A stretch of 6,649 nucleotides of DNA from Verrucomicrobia subdivision 6 bacterium BACL9 MAG-120507-bin52 (GTDB taxonomy: Bacteria; Verrucomicrobiota; Verrucomicrobiia; Methylacidiphilales; Verrucolacustridaceae). The position numbers were made by a program, and so were the translations under genes. The notes beneath the pieces are model-generated. The model saw only the letters and a list, made by a program, of their open reading frames with translations, had not been told where the DNA came from and made no database searches. The DNA lies in the NCBI GenBank assembly GCA_001438005.1, contig LIBO01000055.1:1-6649 (forward strand). Reading direction: 5' to 3'. Below are positions 6,135 to 6,649 of this stretch, piece after piece. Position 1 is the stretch's first letter, and each line of letters opens with the position of its first letter.

Positions 6135-6649
6135 AGCAACCGGGCTCTGCCGAAAGAACTCCATCCGTCCCCTCCGGCCCCATGGGGCCACCCACCCCGC
6201 CCATGGGCAAGGAGGTGCGCCGAGCAGAACCCATCGCGACCGATTCCCCGCGTGACACCATCGCCATCGCGGGATGGCAAACTTTGCTCGACCGAATGAA
6301 CTTTTCCTGTGGAACCATCGATGGCCACTTTGCCAAACGAAGCCGTCGGGCCATCACTCAATTCCAAATTCATCGAACTTTAGCCACAACCGGTGAACTC
6401 GATATCGAGACTCGGATTAACTTAGGAAAGCCAGGCGACGCTTACATCGACTACATCCTCACGCCAGACGACCTTCTGCGAGTGGTTTCTAAACCCAAAG
6501 GATACGTCGCCATGAGCAAAGCCGCCGTTCTCGACTTCAATGACCCTTGGGAAATGCTCTCCGAAAAGACCCACTCCACCCCCTCTTTTTTGAAAGAGCT
6601 GAACCCCACAATCACCAACCTTGTGGCGGGAATGCAATTGACCCTACCT
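6128..6649 (+). CDS. L,D-transpeptidase, peptidoglycan-binding part (-1 frame, partial)
   Basis: This frame is open from the A-run to the right edge (174 codons) and continues the anchor encoded from 5907. L,D-transpeptidases crosslink peptidoglycan stems, or attach proteins to them, in the periplasm. In fused numbering a Pro/Gly-rich linker runs to about 115. A peptidoglycan-binding domain follows (about 118-172), with W-Q-T-L-L-D-R, I-D-G-H-F and A-I-T-Q-F-Q. A connecting region starts at D-Y-I-L-T-P-D-D (182-189) and includes a LysM-like stretch whose L-K-E-L-N-P (229-234) and A-G-M-Q-L-T-L-P (241-248) fit the linker I know from Gram-negative L,D-transpeptidases. The YkuD catalytic domain with its His and Cys should lie beyond the edge and is not seen. 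No start codon with a properly spaced ribosome site precedes the domain, which argues against a separate gene. Confidence 0.78.
6129..6152 (+). other. Hairpin directly after the A9 tract
   Basis: CGGTAGAGC (6129-6137) pairs with GCTCTGCCG (6144-6152) over nine base pairs with one G-U wobble, enclosing loop AACCGG. It begins at the first base after the A-run and contains the 0-frame TAG in its 5' arm. On the plus strand it may stimulate frameshifting, although zero spacing is shorter than the usual 5-9 nt. On the minus strand the structure is followed by nine T residues, the form of an intrinsic terminator. Confidence 0.6.

Noticed and set aside
6203..6217. AAGGAGG (6209-6215) as the ribosome site of a separate downstream gene
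   Set aside because: No in-frame start codon lies 5-10 nt after it; the GTG overlaps the motif and the ATG at 6203 lies before it. It simply encodes Lys-Glu-Val.
5984..6373. Minus-strand open frame of 129 codons at the transpeptidase frame junction
   Set aside because: The Gly/Arg/Ser-rich translation shows no domain, while the plus strand gives recognisable peptidoglycan-binding sequence; it also reads through the terminator-like element.

Overview
This window reads as ordinary chromosomal housekeeping DNA from a Gram-negative-type bacterium, densely packed on both strands. I infer a member of the Verrucomicrobiota or a relative. The grounds are the small single-cluster ferredoxin, the flavodoxin-less CysJ-like reductase, and the L,D-transpeptidase layout (membrane anchor, peptidoglycan-binding domain, LysM-like linker). 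The identification rests on recognition of protein families, not on a search. No phage, transposon, CRISPR or integron signal is visible. Several starts (aroC, aroK, the epimerase, the ferredoxin, the transpeptidase) lack a convincing Shine-Dalgarno sequence.

Left part (1-3342): aroC (chorismate synthase, minus strand, cut by the left edge) faces away from aroK (shikimate kinase, plus strand). The two are steps of the same aromatic amino-acid pathway, separated by 91 bp. aroK is followed after 3 bp by queG (epoxyqueuosine reductase, last step of queuosine tRNA modification), probably in one transcript. queG converges tail to tail with a minus-strand TPR lipoprotein gene. The two stop codons interlock inside a short perfect inverted repeat.

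Middle (3432-4470): a GalE-like NAD-dependent sugar-nucleotide epimerase diverges from the lipoprotein gene. It is followed by a complete tRNA-Leu(UAA) with a long variable arm and no encoded CCA.

Right part (4538-6649): a small [4Fe-4S] ferredoxin overlaps a CysJ-like NADPH/FAD reductase, which lacks the flavodoxin domain of classical CysJ. Together they look like a two-gene electron-transfer module, plausibly feeding a sulfite reductase encoded elsewhere. Six bases later begins an L,D-transpeptidase gene that runs off the right edge. It is the most unusual object here. Its membrane-anchor portion stops at codon 76, while the peptidoglycan-binding portion continues in the -1 frame. The two frames can only be joined on a run of nine A residues, which is followed immediately by a 9-bp hairpin. 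This may be programmed frameshifting, transcriptional slippage, a phase-variable switch, or a one-base homopolymer sequence error. Read on the opposite strand, the same element looks like an intrinsic terminator.
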